Source: Malus domestica (taxonomy: Eukaryota; Streptophyta; Magnoliopsida; Rosales; Rosaceae). Taken from it: DNA of 64,000 nucleotides. Location: contig NC_091675.1 in assembly GCF_042453785.1 (NCBI RefSeq), forward strand, positions 34,700,501-34,764,500. Reading direction: 5' to 3'. The notes below the pieces were generated by a model. That model worked only from the letters and a program-made list of their open reading frames with translations. It had not been told where the DNA came from and searched no databases. This document shows, piece by piece, positions 1 to 11,500 of the stretch. Each line of letters starts with the position of its first letter. Position 1 is the first letter of the stretch. The translations under genes and the position numbers were made by a program.

Positions 1-700
1 GGGCAGACAACCCATTTAATGCCTTCAACAAGCTTGGCACATGCGTCCATGTCTTCAAGCAGATCTGGTTTCAAGAGCACACAAATCTCAGCAGCTTCCC
101 CAAAAACAGGCTTGGTGGATTTCTCACAACTGCCCATGCTAACAATCTTCTCAGTCTCAGCAATGAGGGGAGTGGGTTTTGGTGCCACTCTAGCAGGAAA
201 GTCCACCTTATCACTCTTCATAGTGGCAAGCTTCTCCAAAAGTGAACCAGACTTAGCTCCAGACAGGTGTTTTGGCATAAATTTCGGCACAAGGGGCCGA
301 CGGAACCTCTACGTTAAGCAATCCTATCAGTAATCATACTAGCCACCTTTGGTACGGTATGTGTCACTGGCTTAGATCTAGCAGCCTTATCTTTCTTCCC
401 CTTGGAAGAAGTTAAGTCAATCATAAGCTTATCAACAGCAGGCGGACCCTCACAAGTAGTGGAGGAAGTCTTCGGCTTTTTCTAAGCCGGCATTACTTGA
501 ACAGGTGGGGAAGATCTATTTTTTTCACCTTCATTCGCAACGAGCTCCATGATGGCAATCGGACAAGCAATACCTTCATCTTGATTCGCTTTATCTCATC
601 TCTTGGGGGCAGCCCATCTTTTTCCCTACGAAGATAACTAAGCAGCCAACACCACTCACGGCGGTACACCATCATCACCCTTATGGCTTGAAGAAGACAT
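1..700 (-). pseudogene. Retroelement-associated ORF, decayed and cut by the window edge
   Basis: Read on the minus strand, a coding remnant starts at an ATG at 698-700 and runs off the left edge. It has an early in-frame stop, further stops, and at least one frameshift near 660. The best stretch (about 290 down to 1) reads through without a stop and contains KSGSLLEKLATMKSDKVDF and KPDLLEDMDACAKLVEG. I recognise this only as a protein that recurs next to Rosaceae LTR elements. I see no reverse transcriptase, integrase or protease motif, so the function is unknown. The plus-strand reading frame over the same bases is a shadow. An LTR-like block lies about 730 bp away at 1433. Confidence 0.5.
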
Positions 701-1432
701 GCTCAAAGAAATTCTACAAAGACGCGAGGAAAATTTGTTAGACGACTGTGGAAAAAAAAAAGAAAAAAAAAAGAGGAAAAATGTAGCGGGCCCATGGCCC
801 AAGACCTCAGTGGCCCAGCAGCCGCACTAAGCCCCACAGCATGGTCCATCATTCTCTCGGCCTAAGAGGCCCCACGACCCAAATTAGCAGGAAAGGGATA
901 GGCGCCCCTGTGCCTCCCATGGTCTCACACCGCAGCACCCAAACCTTGGACCATGCCGAGCTGCCATCACACCAACCAACCCCACAGTAGCAGCCATGTC
1001 ATGGCTCCCCAATCGTTTTTCACACCTTCTCGAACCCCATCAAGCCAAATTTCAAGCCCCAAAGCTCCCAAAAATTAAGAAGATAAGGAAAATTAACTTT
1101 TTCTTACCTTGGTGCAGCATGAAGACAAAGAAAGCAACGAAAGACGGTCCTTTGCATGGGCAAGTGTAAAAAATTGCTAGGAAAGGAGGAGCAAATATCC
1201 TCTAGCTTTCTCTCTCTTGTATGGTAGAATAAATTTCTCTCTGAAGTTAATTTAATCATGTACTTAAGGTAGACTTAAATAGACTTTAGAAGTAATTTAT
1301 TTCCCTTTCCTAGAATGATCTAATTTCCAATTAAAGAGGGAATCTACATCAAAGTGGGAAACAATCCTATGTTTCCTAAAACAAAAGAAGATCTCTACAC
1401 CTGCTGCCCTTTCCTACGAGCAGCCCAATAGG

Positions 1433-1950
1433 TGTAGGGGCATTTGTGGAGCAAAAAATAATCAAGAAAATTATGGAGGCGACACGTGGATTTTTGGGTA
1501 AAAGACAAAATTACCCACGCGCATGCAACGGACAATAATTGTTCAATCAAGATCAGAGGTGATCAAAATGGTATTTATTTAAAACCCTCTCATCACTCCT
1601 CATCAAATCCCCACCCACAAGGTAACTCCCAATTATTCTTTTAAAATTGGGATTAATTACCAAATTAATTGTAAGATATTATTTGACATAATATCTTGCA
1701 ATTATATTCAAAATACCACCATAAGTAGCCGATCTCTATTTCTCCAAATAGGGCTGGCCACACCCCTATATATGGCCTCATCTTCATACCAAAATGCAAG
1801 TTCATTCTCACCCTAAAATTCCCTAAACACTTTCTCTCTTAAATTCTAACTTTGACATCAGAGATTCTTCGGCCAAAACCCCCCCCATTCATCGTGGGCG
1901 CATGAGACTCTTGACCTTGAACTTAGGTGTTATTATTTTGCAAGAGCTTT
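1433..1950 (+). repeat. LTR-like block, probable end of a non-autonomous LTR element
   Basis: The block begins TGTAGGGGCATTTGTGG. It has a TATA-like CCTATATATGGCC near 1766, then a C-rich stretch and AAACCCCCCCC-type sequence near 1880. This is the layout of U3-R-U5 in plus orientation. The right end is not sharply defined and no second copy lies in the window, so boundaries and element type are inferred. The decayed ORF at 1-700 points the opposite way. Confidence 0.4.
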
Positions 1951-1987
1951 TTCGTCAAAGGAAAAGAATGCGAAAATTTGCATCCTC

Positions 1988-2212
1988 ATATATGATTAAC
2001 TTCCGATCGTGTTTGCGCAATTGAAAATGATGGCCTTCCATTTGGCAATTGGCATGGATGCTAAACGTCTCTCTCTTAACATAGACCTTAGAAACTTCAA
2101 GAGGTATCTCTACATATTCTAGATTAAGGACGGTTGGAATCGTAGCTTACGTTACAATTTAAGGCACCTCATAAATGCGACATCATTAGAACCTGTAGAA
2201 TGGAATAACCAA
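1988..2212 (+). repeat. 225-bp direct repeat, copy A
   Basis: This segment is close to identical with 4078-4309, from ATATATGATTA to GAATAACCAA. Shared blocks include CCTTCCATTTGGCAATTGGC and AGGTATCTCTACATATTCTA. No ORF is conserved. It may be an LTR fragment or a duplicated host segment. Confidence 0.75.
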
Positions 2213-4077
2213 ATCTTAATTAATTTGTGTAAGAACTAAATCTTAATTAATTAAAATTTGAAACAAAACTTTGAAAAAGGTTGATTTTGTGAATTAAAAT
2301 AATAAAAACGAATTTAAATAAAAGCACTAAGTAAATCGGCAAAAGAAAGTAAATAAAAGAAAATGATTTTTTTTTAAATTAAATTGTAAAAGCACTAGGG
2401 TTCTGCTGTTACCTTAACAATCTAACATAGTTATTACAATTACTTATAACTTATGCATGCATATTTTGAAGGTTATGTTTTACTAAAGTATGCTCTACTT
2501 GGAACCCCAGTATAGAACGTATATCAAACATGCAACCCATCTGTGATATTCAAATTACATCTAAATATACATGACTCTTTAAGCTTTATAAAACCTTTTG
2601 AAAAACCATGAACCCTTAAAACATGGTATTCATCCCAAGTGTTACAATTATTAATCACAAGAAGCCTTCGTCAATTTCAGGGATAGCCCTCCAACCAAAC
2701 TTGCATCAAATTACTTTTCTAAATATCCTAATAGTAGCTAAGCATAGTTTAAACATGGTGATTAATAATTCAAAACCTACGTGCATAATATCATAAGTAA
2801 ATTGAAAGGAAACTACGTATTCTTGCTAAAGCTCGTGGCCTTGCCCTAGCAAAAATGGATTAGTTGTGCAGAATCATAGAGAAAAATATTATTAAGAACA
2901 TGGATAGAAAACATATTGTAAATAAACTTGAACCGTCAAAAGCTCTCTAAGTCAAGTTCTCCAAAGTAGTGTGTCAAGAACCCTAATGGCTAATTAGCCT
3001 TATTTATACTACTACGTAATAAAAGCCTTCCTTGAAAAGGTCTTCAAAAAAACTAGGAAACAAAATAACGAAATGATAACTAAAAATCATGATCCATTTC
3101 AACCAAGGAAATCTGCCCAGTTGGTAATTCCCCACGTTTCTGGACCATCAAGGCTCCAAATCAGGCCCAAAATGACTCTTTTTAAAGTTTGAGATGTCTT
3201 GAACATATTTCCAGAAGGCCTTGAACCCAAAGATACCATCATGGACACTAAGAAACCTAGTTAAGCCCAAAACCTCAGTTCAGCAACACTGCACGCTACT
3301 CCTTTATTTCGTCGGTATAAATTATCCACTCGGTAGAAAAATCTAAAACTTTGATATGAACTATCTCTACACACGAACATCCTTCAATTGAAACCACTCC
3401 AAAATTTGTACATTTGATCACTTTTTTTTTTCTCAAGAGAAAATTGCATGTCATACATTGAAAATATAAATCAAAGTATCAAGATTTCACCAAAATAATT
3501 ACCAAAGAATACTAAAAATAGAATAAATATGTAATACAAAATAGACTCATCAATCTACAACATCATGACTATTATGCCAAGATCTACTGTAAAACATCAA
3601 AAGCTACTATTGAAAGATAATGACTTGTATAACAAGATATGCAACCCCGCCATCATCGATCCTCCAACTTCGAACTTCATTTCCAAGTTGTCGCACAAAA
3701 AAATAAAATAAAATAAAACTAGACGGAGTTGTCGTATTATCCATCCAAATTGATGGTAAGCTTGAACAAGTATGGATCTTAAAGGGTCTTAGAGAGCTCC
3801 AACCTCCATTGTAAGTCATCAAAGTGTGAATTAGGATAGTTGGTTCTTGTATCTAAAAGAAGTAGAGAGATGGTAGAAAAAGATATTATACATATTTGTA
3901 AGAAACGATATTCATTATATAAATTTCAAGCATGCATCAAAAACGTTTCTAAGACGTCAAATAAATTCACAATAAGAGTAATAATCTTTAAAGAAAAAAC
4001 CTATGATCGCATAACCCTTTTATCTTTTCTCGGTCTCCTTTCTTTTGCTACCACTCTATTATTTTCCTTTTGGACAG
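2213..4077. other. AT-rich spacer between the two direct repeats, no gene seen
   Basis: There is no coding frame with a recognisable product. The sequence is AT-rich, with stretches typical of transposon-derived intergenic DNA. A short internal repeat, AATCTTAATTAATT, occurs near 2213 and 2239. The small ORFs at 3607-3822 and 3840-4085 have no recognisable domain. Confidence 0.5.
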
Positions 4078-4309
4078 ATATATGATTAGCTTCCTTCTTG
4101 TTTGCGCAATTGAAAACGATGGCCTTCCATTTGGCAATTGGCATGAATGTTAAAAGTCTCTCTCTCTCTCTCTAAACATAGACCTTAGAAACTTCAAAAG
4201 GTATCTCTACATATTCTACATTAAGGACAATTGGAATCATAGCTTACGTTACAGTTGAAGGAACCTCACGAATGCCACATCATTAGAACCTGTAAAGTGG
4301 AATAACCAA
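4078..4309 (+). repeat. 232-bp direct repeat, copy B
   Basis: Second copy of the 1988-2212 segment. It differs by scattered substitutions and by a longer CT run near 4153-4172. Its left flank is unrelated to that of copy A. Its right flank also diverges immediately after AACCAA. Confidence 0.75.
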
Positions 4310-6219
4310 CGTGAGCCATCACCTTTTTCCACCCTCGAATGAATCCCTTTAATATCTTCTTTTGCTTTAACATGCAAGTTTCATTCCCATTCACACATCT
4401 TTTTAGCTTAGTTTTGGATGCTTTGGACAAAATTTAAGGTCAATATTTGAAGAAAGGAAGGATTTTCATGGCTCAAGAAGGGAGACGGAGATAAATGACA
4501 TAGATTCATTTATCTCCGTATCTCTCTATGTCAATTATTCAAGGATATGTATAAAAAATTTACCACAAAACTTTGTATCACTATCACAAAAAGTCTTAAT
4601 AATTGTATATTCGCTTCGTGTAAGTTACTCTCTCAGATAAATAGGGCTTTTAAGAAGTCTCTTTCCTTGTCGATACGTTTAGCTGTGTGAACTTCACATT
4701 TGCATGCTGAGAGAGAGAAGAGAATATTAAGGTAATGTATACACATTTCTCACCCTCTTCTTTTTAATCGTTAATCCTTGGGATATGGTTGCCTCAAATC
4801 TTATCTGAGGCATGAAACGATAAGAAGATAATGTATAAGGCAGTAAAGTGGGCTGAGCAGCAGCAGTAGCAGCAGTAAGCCATGGTATGGCCATTCCCAC
4901 TTGTCGATCTCATTCAAGGCTAATGCAAATAAGAAGATTATAAGATTCCCATAAAGTGGAGGGGTGATCCAAGATGCTCCCTTTATACCCTCCTCCTTTT
5001 GTGTTCTAAATTTGCTGAAGCTGCCACAGCCATCTTCATAGAAACCTGAATTGACTTCATACAAATTCATCTTTATAATTTCTAGTTTAGTTTGTTTTCG
5101 TAGGGCATCGCTTTACGAAAATAAGCTTGACAAATATTTTGAGTTACAAAAGTATAAGTTGAGTGGCTACTACAATTAGGTCTCATTTCGTATAATAGTA
5201 TAAAGGATTGAATCGTACGGGAGAATAATTTTTTACTGTGAGAGGATTAGAAGGGGGTTGGACATGAAAAAACTTATCCCTTCAAACCATTTCATAAGAA
5301 TTGGAATGAATTAAGTTTTCTTCTCGAAAAGTTCATCCCTTACTTCTAAGTTGGCAATTCTTTCTTCAACATATCTTAAAAATAGTGGTTTATAACAATC
5401 GAGGTCTCACAAAACACCCTAGACGCTTTTTTATACAAACGGGAAATGTTGCCCAAATGAATACACTAAAAATTCTCTCTAGCATGATCACCATGAAGTT
5501 TTCAATGCTTTTTTGGGCGGCTATCGTTTGCGGTGTCAACGTGCCCAACGGAGTGACATCTAACAATGGAAAGTTGTATACGGAAAAATGATTTCCTTGC
5601 TCTTTTTCTCCTCGTTGCACTCTTATAGTTCCATAATTTTTGCTCAGCATCATCCGTAATTTTTTCTCTTTTCTCCTCATTCACTATTCCATTTTAAAAA
5701 ACAAAAATAATGTATACATGATTGTCTAGTTAAAAAGCGGAAAAAGTACAATAACAAGGTGAAATAAATGGGTGAAATTTGAAGAAACAAATCCTTTCGA
5801 GTATTGAGGTTGCACCCGTTAACAAGAGAAAGAAACCTACGTTTCAGATAAAGAGCATTCAGAACTTATTTAGAACCGCTTCTTAAAATTGCACTTCCAC
5901 ATGATGGGAATCAAGCAGCATCGCATGGTCACCATGTGACACACACAAAATATAGAAAAAGTACCAACTAAATATAGATTCCAAGAAACTGATTAATTAC
6001 ACACATAAACAGAAATCTCCTGGGTCGTGCAAGGAAAAAATATTACCAGCAGACCGAAATAGAGAAATCATTACATATTACAGACTCATAATCCTAAGGA
6101 CTAATATGAGTGAGCAAATCCTCTGCCAATATCAAAAATTCATTGCAGAAGCTGCACCCAACTCGACCTATAACGCTAAAACTCAAACTAAACACAAATA
6201 TTACAGCATCACCACGGCT
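4310..6219. other. Intergenic region downstream of the RAP2.4-like gene
   Basis: I find no supported gene here. An 89-codon minus-strand ORF at 4801-5070 would encode a leucine-rich hydrophobic peptide. Two overlapping small ORFs lie near 5385-5684. None shows a domain. The last few hundred bases before 6220 are probably the 3'UTR of the RAP2.4-like gene. Confidence 0.4.
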
Positions 6220-7191
6220 TTAGATAGCAGACCAATCAATCTCCACTGAAGGGTACTTCTCCAATCCAAAATTCTCAGCCTCGTCCCACTGAGAATCCGA
6301 GAAATCTAAGAAGGTAATGTCGGATTCCGGCGAAGATGACTCATCAGACCGAGAAGGCGAATATGACGACGAAGAAAAGGCCTCCGATTCGCTTTTCAAT
6401 TCACTTTTGAATGAATCATCCATCTTAGCCTCTAAAGGAGCTGATACCACTGGCTTTGTCTCTGCCACAGGACAGGGCTCCCCTGTATTCCCCTGTTTCG
6501 TCGAATTAGCACCCAAGCTCTGGCATATTGCCTGGAGCTTCGCATCGACAGAGGAATGCAGGGGCTTGTAGTGGCCAAAGTCGCCGCAGACAAGGGCTCC
6601 CTGGTGCCTGAGATGGGGGAAATTGAGGCGAGCAAAGTCTCCCCTAAGCTTAAAAGCAGCTTTATCATAAGCCAAAGCAGCTTCTTCAGCGGTGTCAAAT
6701 GTACCAAGCCAAAGCCGGGTTCGGTTCCTGGGAAGTCTAATCTCAGCAACCCATTTGCCCCAATGCCTCTGCCTCACTCCTCTGTAGAGCTTTGTGGGTT
6801 TGGAGGGAGTGCCAGCTTGCTTCATTGGAACTGCTTTTGGACGAAGCAGCTTAAGGGTGTGAGCAGGTGAGGAAGCAAAAGCAGAAATCTGTTGTTTTTG
6901 CTGGTGTTGTTGGAGGATCATTTGGGATTGGATTTGAAGAATTTGAGATGGGGTAAGTTGGTTAAGCCCTATAGCACCTGCTTGTGAAATCATAGGTGCT
7001 GAGCAGAAGTCAGGGTACAAGTTGAAGTTTTGGTTGTTCTGAGGAGGGAAAGTGTAAGAAGTGGAAGGGGATGTTGAAGAAGCACTTTTCATATAAGGCA
7101 TAAGTGCTTTCATGAGCTGATCTTCCCTCGAGGGATCTGATAAATCTGATGTCATTGTGCTGCTGCTGTAAAGATCTATGGATGTTGCCAT
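6220..7191 (-). CDS. RAP2-4: RAP2.4-like ERF/DREB (A-6 type) transcription factor
   Basis: Nuclear DNA-binding transcription factor of 323 residues, close to the 334 of Arabidopsis RAP2.4. One AP2 domain spans about residues 136-193 ([19 protein letters not shown] through [10 protein letters not shown]). It carries the DREB-type valine (KWVAEIR) and the L after IR that is typical of group A-6, not the ERF-type A/D pair. A glutamine-rich linker (about 84-101) precedes it. The serine/acid-rich C-terminus ends in [13 protein letters not shown], a tail typical of RAP2.4 relatives. The family acts in stress, light and wound responses; which of these applies here is not shown. The start is the first ATG of a single open exon. 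A probable 5'UTR intron lies just upstream (7198-7443). RAP2.13 or another group I ERF is possible instead of RAP2.4 itself. Confidence 0.93.
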   Translation of the reverse strand: MATSIDLYSSSTMTSDLSDPSREDQLMKALMPYMKSASSTSPSTSYTFPPQNNQNFNLYPDFCSAPMISQAGAIGLNQLTPSQILQIQSQMILQQHQQKQQISAFASSPAHTLKLLRPKAVPMKQAGTPSKPTKLYRGVRQRHWGKWVAEIRLPRNRTRLWLGTFDTAEEAALAYDKAAFKLRGDFARLNFPHLRHQGALVCGDFGHYKPLHSSVDAKLQAICQSLGANSTKQGNTGEPCPVAETKPVVSAPLEAKMDDSFKSELKSESEAFSSSSYSPSRSDESSSPESDITFLDFSDSQWDEAENFGLEKYPSVEIDWSAI

Positions 7192-7197
7192 TTAGAT

Positions 7198-7443
7198 CTA
7201 GTCACAAATGAAAAAAAATTCGGAAAACCCCAACCTGTTTCTTACCAAAATCACAGAACAGGCAGATTAATTCTACAAATCAACAAGGAAAAAAAAAACA
7301 GAAAAAAATATACAAGGTTGTTTAAAGAAATAAAGGCTTAAATAAACAGCCTCTGAGGGACCAAAAAAAAAAAGGAAGAAAAAAGCCTAGAACTTTATAA
7401 GCTAAAAACAACGAGAAAATCCTGGATCTCTAATCTGAATTAC
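7198..7443 (-). other. Probable 5'UTR intron of the RAP2.4-like gene
   Basis: On the minus strand a donor AAAGCAG/GTAATT lies at 7444/7443. An acceptor GTGACTAG/ATC lies at 7198/7197, six bases before the ATG, with a T run just upstream of it. The 246-bp length and AT-richness fit a plant intron. RNA evidence is needed to confirm it. Confidence 0.55.
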
Positions 7444-7471
7444 CTGCTTTCAGAAATACCCTTCTGGGTTT

Positions 7472-7472
<1 letters not shown>

Positions 7473-7510
<38 letters not shown>
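7473..7510 (+). repeat. (CT)19 microsatellite in the 5' leader of the RAP2.4-like gene
   Basis: An uninterrupted CT run on the plus strand gives GA repeats in the minus-strand transcript. It lies between the presumed TATA box and the presumed splice donor, so it should be in the first, noncoding exon. Such tracts are often length-polymorphic. Confidence 0.85.
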
Positions 7511-7513
<3 letters not shown>

Positions 7514-7555
7514 GTGTTTGGCTCTCTTGTATTTCGTTGTTGAGCTGCTCTCTGT

Positions 7556-7565
7556 CTTATATAAG
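7556..7565 (-). promoter_or_regulatory. TATA box candidate for the RAP2.4-like gene
   Basis: The palindromic CTTATATAAG lies about 110 bp upstream of the presumed splice donor. This places transcription start near 7525-7535 on the minus strand, just ahead of the CT tract. Confidence 0.55.
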
Positions 7566-7766
7566 CCTCAAAGCCAACGAGTTTCTCTCTCTAAAGCCTC
7601 TGGTTTGCTTTCTCTAACCACGTTTTTCTTCCTTAATTAATCATTTCTGCCTCGTCAACTTCAAAGATGCCTTTGTTCGACATGAGAGTCCAATCATAAT
7701 ATAACACGTTTACATCGGTTATATTTAGTGGATCTGCACGTGTTTGCTTTGTATTTGTTACATTAA

Positions 7767-8118
7767 GGGCTGGTTTGGTATTGCTGTGCTTTGAAAAAAA
7801 CTGTTGTGAGAATAAGCGGCTGTAAAAAAAATCAGCAGAGTGTTTGGTAAACTTTTTTGTAAAAGTGCTTTTGAAAAAAAAAACAGTCTGATAGTGGGTC
7901 TTTTCATTAAAGGAGCAATGTAGCTCTGTGTGCTTTGAAAAAAAACCAGTTTTCCAAAGCTACAAATAGTAGCTTCAGCTTTTTTCTTTGATTTCAGCTT
8001 ATTCTCACAGCAACTTCCAAAATAAACCCTTTTTTTTCAGTTTACCAAACACCTAAAACCCTCACAACTTTTTTTCATGGGTGCTTTTTTTTTAAGCACC
8101 TCACTCCCAAACCACCCC
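7767..8118 (+). mobile_element. PIF/Harbinger-type MITE, 352 bp
   Basis: Terminal inverted repeats GGGCTGGTTTGGTATTGCTG (left) and, read inward from the right end, GGGGTGGTTTGGGAGTGAGG. It is flanked by TAA at 7764-7766 and 8119-8121, a 3-bp target duplication typical of PIF/Harbinger. It has no coding capacity. It lies about 200 bp upstream of the TATA candidate of the RAP2.4-like gene, so it could affect that promoter. Confidence 0.8.
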
Positions 8119-8321
8119 TAAGTTGACTGCTATGTAAGCTCCCATCAGGCAATATTTCTATTTTACTGCGCTTTGTTGTTGAATCTGAACGACTTGCCGT
8201 TTCACTGCCACCTCCATGGGATTGAGCAGTGTTGGTGCTGGGCTACTGTCACATTTGGTGCTCTACACCATTAGAACGAACTATTGATGGACATTTATAT
8301 CAAGGAATTTGATATCCGGAT

Positions 8322-8484
8322 TTAACTTCACTGCTGAAGAATTCAGCAACAGTTGCTGCTTACATCCAATTCCGACTAGATACGTGTTCAAGTTTTGATT
8401 AAAAAATCAAAACTTGGACCTGTGTCCAATTGGAATTTGGTGTAAACAGTAGCTGCTGCTGAATTTGCAGCAGCCAAGTTCAGA
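8322..8484. repeat. Imperfect 163-bp hairpin, MITE-like
   Basis: The left arm (TTAACTTCACTGCTGAAGAA onward) pairs with the right arm ending GCAGCAGCCAAGTTCAG. The centre CAAGTTTTGATT-AAAA-AATCAAAACTTG is a near-perfect stem. I found no convincing target duplication. Confidence 0.65.
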
Positions 8485-8753
8485 TCTTCATAACCTTACT
8501 CCGTTTCGCATATTTATTTTAGGTCAATTACACATAAGACAATTAACCCAAACTAGCAAAACTTTCAGAAAATCAATTGATTGTTTGGTGTACAATTTAT
8601 TATACCGTCGTCTTATCAACCAAACTCTACTAGCGCTCTGAGAGATTTCTCTTTTAAACTTTAAATTCATTTTTCATACAAATAACTTCCAACATGACAT
8701 ATTCAAGGTGATGACATGTTCCCATCAGCTCCACCTTAGGGTTTATATACCCC

Positions 8754-8780
<27 letters not shown>
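8754..8780. repeat. (AT)n microsatellite, left of the hairpin
   Basis: A run of alternating A and T directly abuts the long inverted repeat at 8787. A much longer TA array follows the other side of the hairpin. Confidence 0.9.
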
Positions 8781-8784
<4 letters not shown>

Positions 8785-8786
8785 GA

Positions 8787-8986
8787 GCTTAAGGGGAGGG
8801 ATCCCCATTTTTTCAAAAAAAATGGGGACACGCTCCCCACCGTTAGATTGACTTTAATGAAATTGTGTGGTTGAGATTAAAACACAGGCCACAGAATCTC
8901 AACCACATGATTTCATTAAAGTCAAATCCAACGGTAGGGAGCGTATCCCCATTTTTTTGAAAAAATGGGGATCCCTCCCCTTAAGC
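8787..8986. mobile_element. 200-bp near-perfect inverted-repeat (hairpin) MITE
   Basis: The left arm GCTTAAGGGGAGGGATCCCC mirrors the right arm ending GGGGATCCCTCCCCTTAAGC. Pairing continues through the CCCATTTTTTCAAAAA and GGGAGCGT blocks almost to the centre. Inside the arms, short A/T hairpins (TTTTTTCAAAAAAA) form sub-stems. It sits between two TA arrays. No clear TSD is visible because the flanks are repetitive. Confidence 0.8.
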
Positions 8987-8990
8987 AATT

Positions 8991-9625
<635 letters not shown>

Positions 9626-9835
9626 GAGGTAGCTTGGGGTTGTTGTGCTGTGAAAAAAAAATGTTATTTTTAGAAGCAGGGGTAGAGCTGCTTCTGCTTT
9701 CTGCTATTTTTTACCCATGATTTTGACAAAAATCACTTTTTTTTTTCATTTGCCAAACACAATTTTAACCTCAACTTTTTTTAAAAACTACTTTTAAAAT
9801 AATTTCAGCAATGCTAAACCAGCCCTTAATCAAAT
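9626..9835 (+). mobile_element. PIF/Harbinger-type MITE, 210 bp, relative of the one at 7767
   Basis: The right end read inward is GGGCTGGTTTAGCATTGCTG. The left end GAGGTAGCTTGGGGTTGTTG is a diverged partner. TTA occurs immediately outside both ends (9623-9625 and 9836-9838). The interior has the same poly-A/T and CTGTGAAAAAAAA motifs as the longer copy. Confidence 0.65.
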
Positions 9836-10368
9836 GGTACGCCAAATTAGAAATTAGTGGCTTTAAAAAAGACATTGGTAGGAGCTCGAACCCGAGTTGA
9901 AGTTTCAGACGTTTGTAGCTCCATGCATATATTGGTAGATAACAACCCTACATCTAGCAAGTGTATACATAATCTTGGCTCTCATAATAAGTACTAATCA
10001 CATTGTCACATGAGACTTATGAGAGGATGAAAAGAAATGATATTACAATCGGGTAGAGATAACTTTTTGTTGACAGCCGAGCAAAATTTGACTGCATTAT
10101 TTAGGATAATTGTGTAATATATTGTGTACTAAACGTAACTGTAGTTAAGTTAAGCTTAATATGTCAACAAACAAATATCAAAAAAATGAGTACGGTGATT
10201 TTCACGTACTATTTTTATCACACATTTTTTTTATTTTTAATTGTTAAATTGAATAAATAAAATAAAAACGGCATACATAATTAAACAAAGTTGTATTAAG
10301 AGTTAAAATGTTGTGCGAGATTCTAGTAAGATAAAAGAGTTGACTATATCATTTTCCTATGTATACTG

Positions 10369-10661
10369 TGACAGCGTCAAAGTGAAGTCCATCGCTTCTA
10401 CAACACGTAATCTTTCTGAGTCCATCGCTTCTACAACACGTAATCTTTCAGCGTCAAAGTGAAGTCCATCGCTTCTACAACACGTAATCTTTCTGAGTCC
10501 ATCGCTTCTACAACACGTAATCTTTCTTTCAGAAAGATTACGTGTTGTAGAAGCGATGGACTTCACTTTGATGCTATCACACATCGTTTCATACGTGGAC
10601 TTCACTTTGAAGCTAAAGATTACGTGTTGTAGAAGCGATGGACTTCACTTTGACGCTGTCA
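10369..10661. repeat. Foldback array: six copies of a 30-bp unit, four direct and two inverted
   Basis: A 30-bp unit (GTCCATCGCTTCTACAACAC then GTAATCTTTC) occurs at 10387, 10420, 10464 and 10497 on the plus strand. It recurs inverted at 10532-10561 and, missing one base, at 10615-10643. The outer arms GTGACAGCGTCAAAGTGAAG (10369) and CTTCACTTTGACGCTGTCAC (to 10661) are exact reverse complements. A related GTGGACTTCACTTTGAAGCT block occurs twice, near 10596 and 10677. This is the structure of a foldback transposon or a collapsed DNA transposon with subterminal repeats. Short ORFs here are artefacts of the repeats. Confidence 0.85.
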
Positions 10662-10699
10662 CACATCGTTTCATACGTGGACTTCACTTTGAAGCTACA

Positions 10700-11349
10700 C
10701 TCACAAATTCACTTCTAGTTTGTATTGGAATTTGGAAGTCCTCCAACATTTGCTTCCATCCCCAAACAACAAAAACTTAACCACAAGGTTCAAATAAAAA
10801 TAAAATAAAAAACCCCATAATCACAACTCTCCAGACAAGAAATATAGAACCTTATTTTTCAAGTTAATACTATAATTTTGTGATACTTGTCTTTCAAAAA
10901 TGCTATACTTACTACTTATTTTTACTATCTCTCTAATAGAGATGGGACCAACAGATACTGACGGATCCTACCTTTATTAGAGAGATGGTACAACTAAGTG
11001 ATAAGTATAACATTACTCCTTGTCTTTTCTTGTATGTAAGAAGTTTCAAGTTCAAATGGAGGTGAAACGATATTTGAAAGACGGCATTATAGCACTTCTG
11101 AAATAGAGATGTGACCCACTCGGATTAGTATGTCAATACCCGAATTTGGTACAATGTGAAGTATCAAACTGTGATTTTCCTAGGTTCACGCATTAAAGTA
11201 TGAAATGAAAGGTGCATGAGCCATGTACAATGTAGTAGTACCAGGTGTATTAATCTGTACATTCATATTTGTAGACAAATCCAACTTCGTTTACTTTTTT
11301 ATTGTTTGTATGTATGCTAACGTTTTTAGACAATCGTACCATTTTTTAA
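10700..11349. other. AT-rich intergenic sequence, no gene seen
   Basis: There is no open frame with a recognisable product. The piece CTCTAATAGAGATGG near 10931 recurs inverted near 10974 (TTATTAGAGAGATGG-like), so a small inverted structure is possible. Confidence 0.35.
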
Positions 11350-11500
11350 ATTGGAACTTTAACGAAAAGCTTTCGGTACTATTCATTTTAACGAAAAACC
11401 ACATTTTTATACTAAAAAGTCAATCCTAATACTATTCACTTTATCCTTTATTTTGTCCTTTATCGTTAAAACTCAAAGTTTTCAAACATTTTTCATTACT
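11350..11500. repeat. Short MITE-like element with AACTTTAACGAAAAGC / GTTAAAACTCAAAGTT ends
   Basis: The left part AACTTTAACGAAAAGC and the right part (ATCGTTAAAACTCAAAGTTT) are partial inverted partners. The interior alternates 'actattcatttt' and 'actattcacttt' blocks. I recall the sequence as common in apple and pear, but cannot verify this. The boundaries are approximate. Confidence 0.45.

Noticed and set aside
4801..5070. 89-codon minus ORF with a leucine-rich hydrophobic stretch
   Set aside because: No homologous domain, no promoter or codon evidence. The leucine run comes from a CAG/CTG-type simple repeat.
5385..5684. Overlapping ORFs on both strands
   Set aside because: They overlap one another, have no domain, and lie in likely intergenic DNA.
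6317..6870. Plus-strand ORFs opposite the RAP2.4-like gene
   Set aside because: Shadow frames of the AP2 coding sequence.
9840..9990. Possible minus-strand SINE (B-box-like GGTTCGAGCTCC)
   Set aside because: No convincing A box at the right spacing and no tail.
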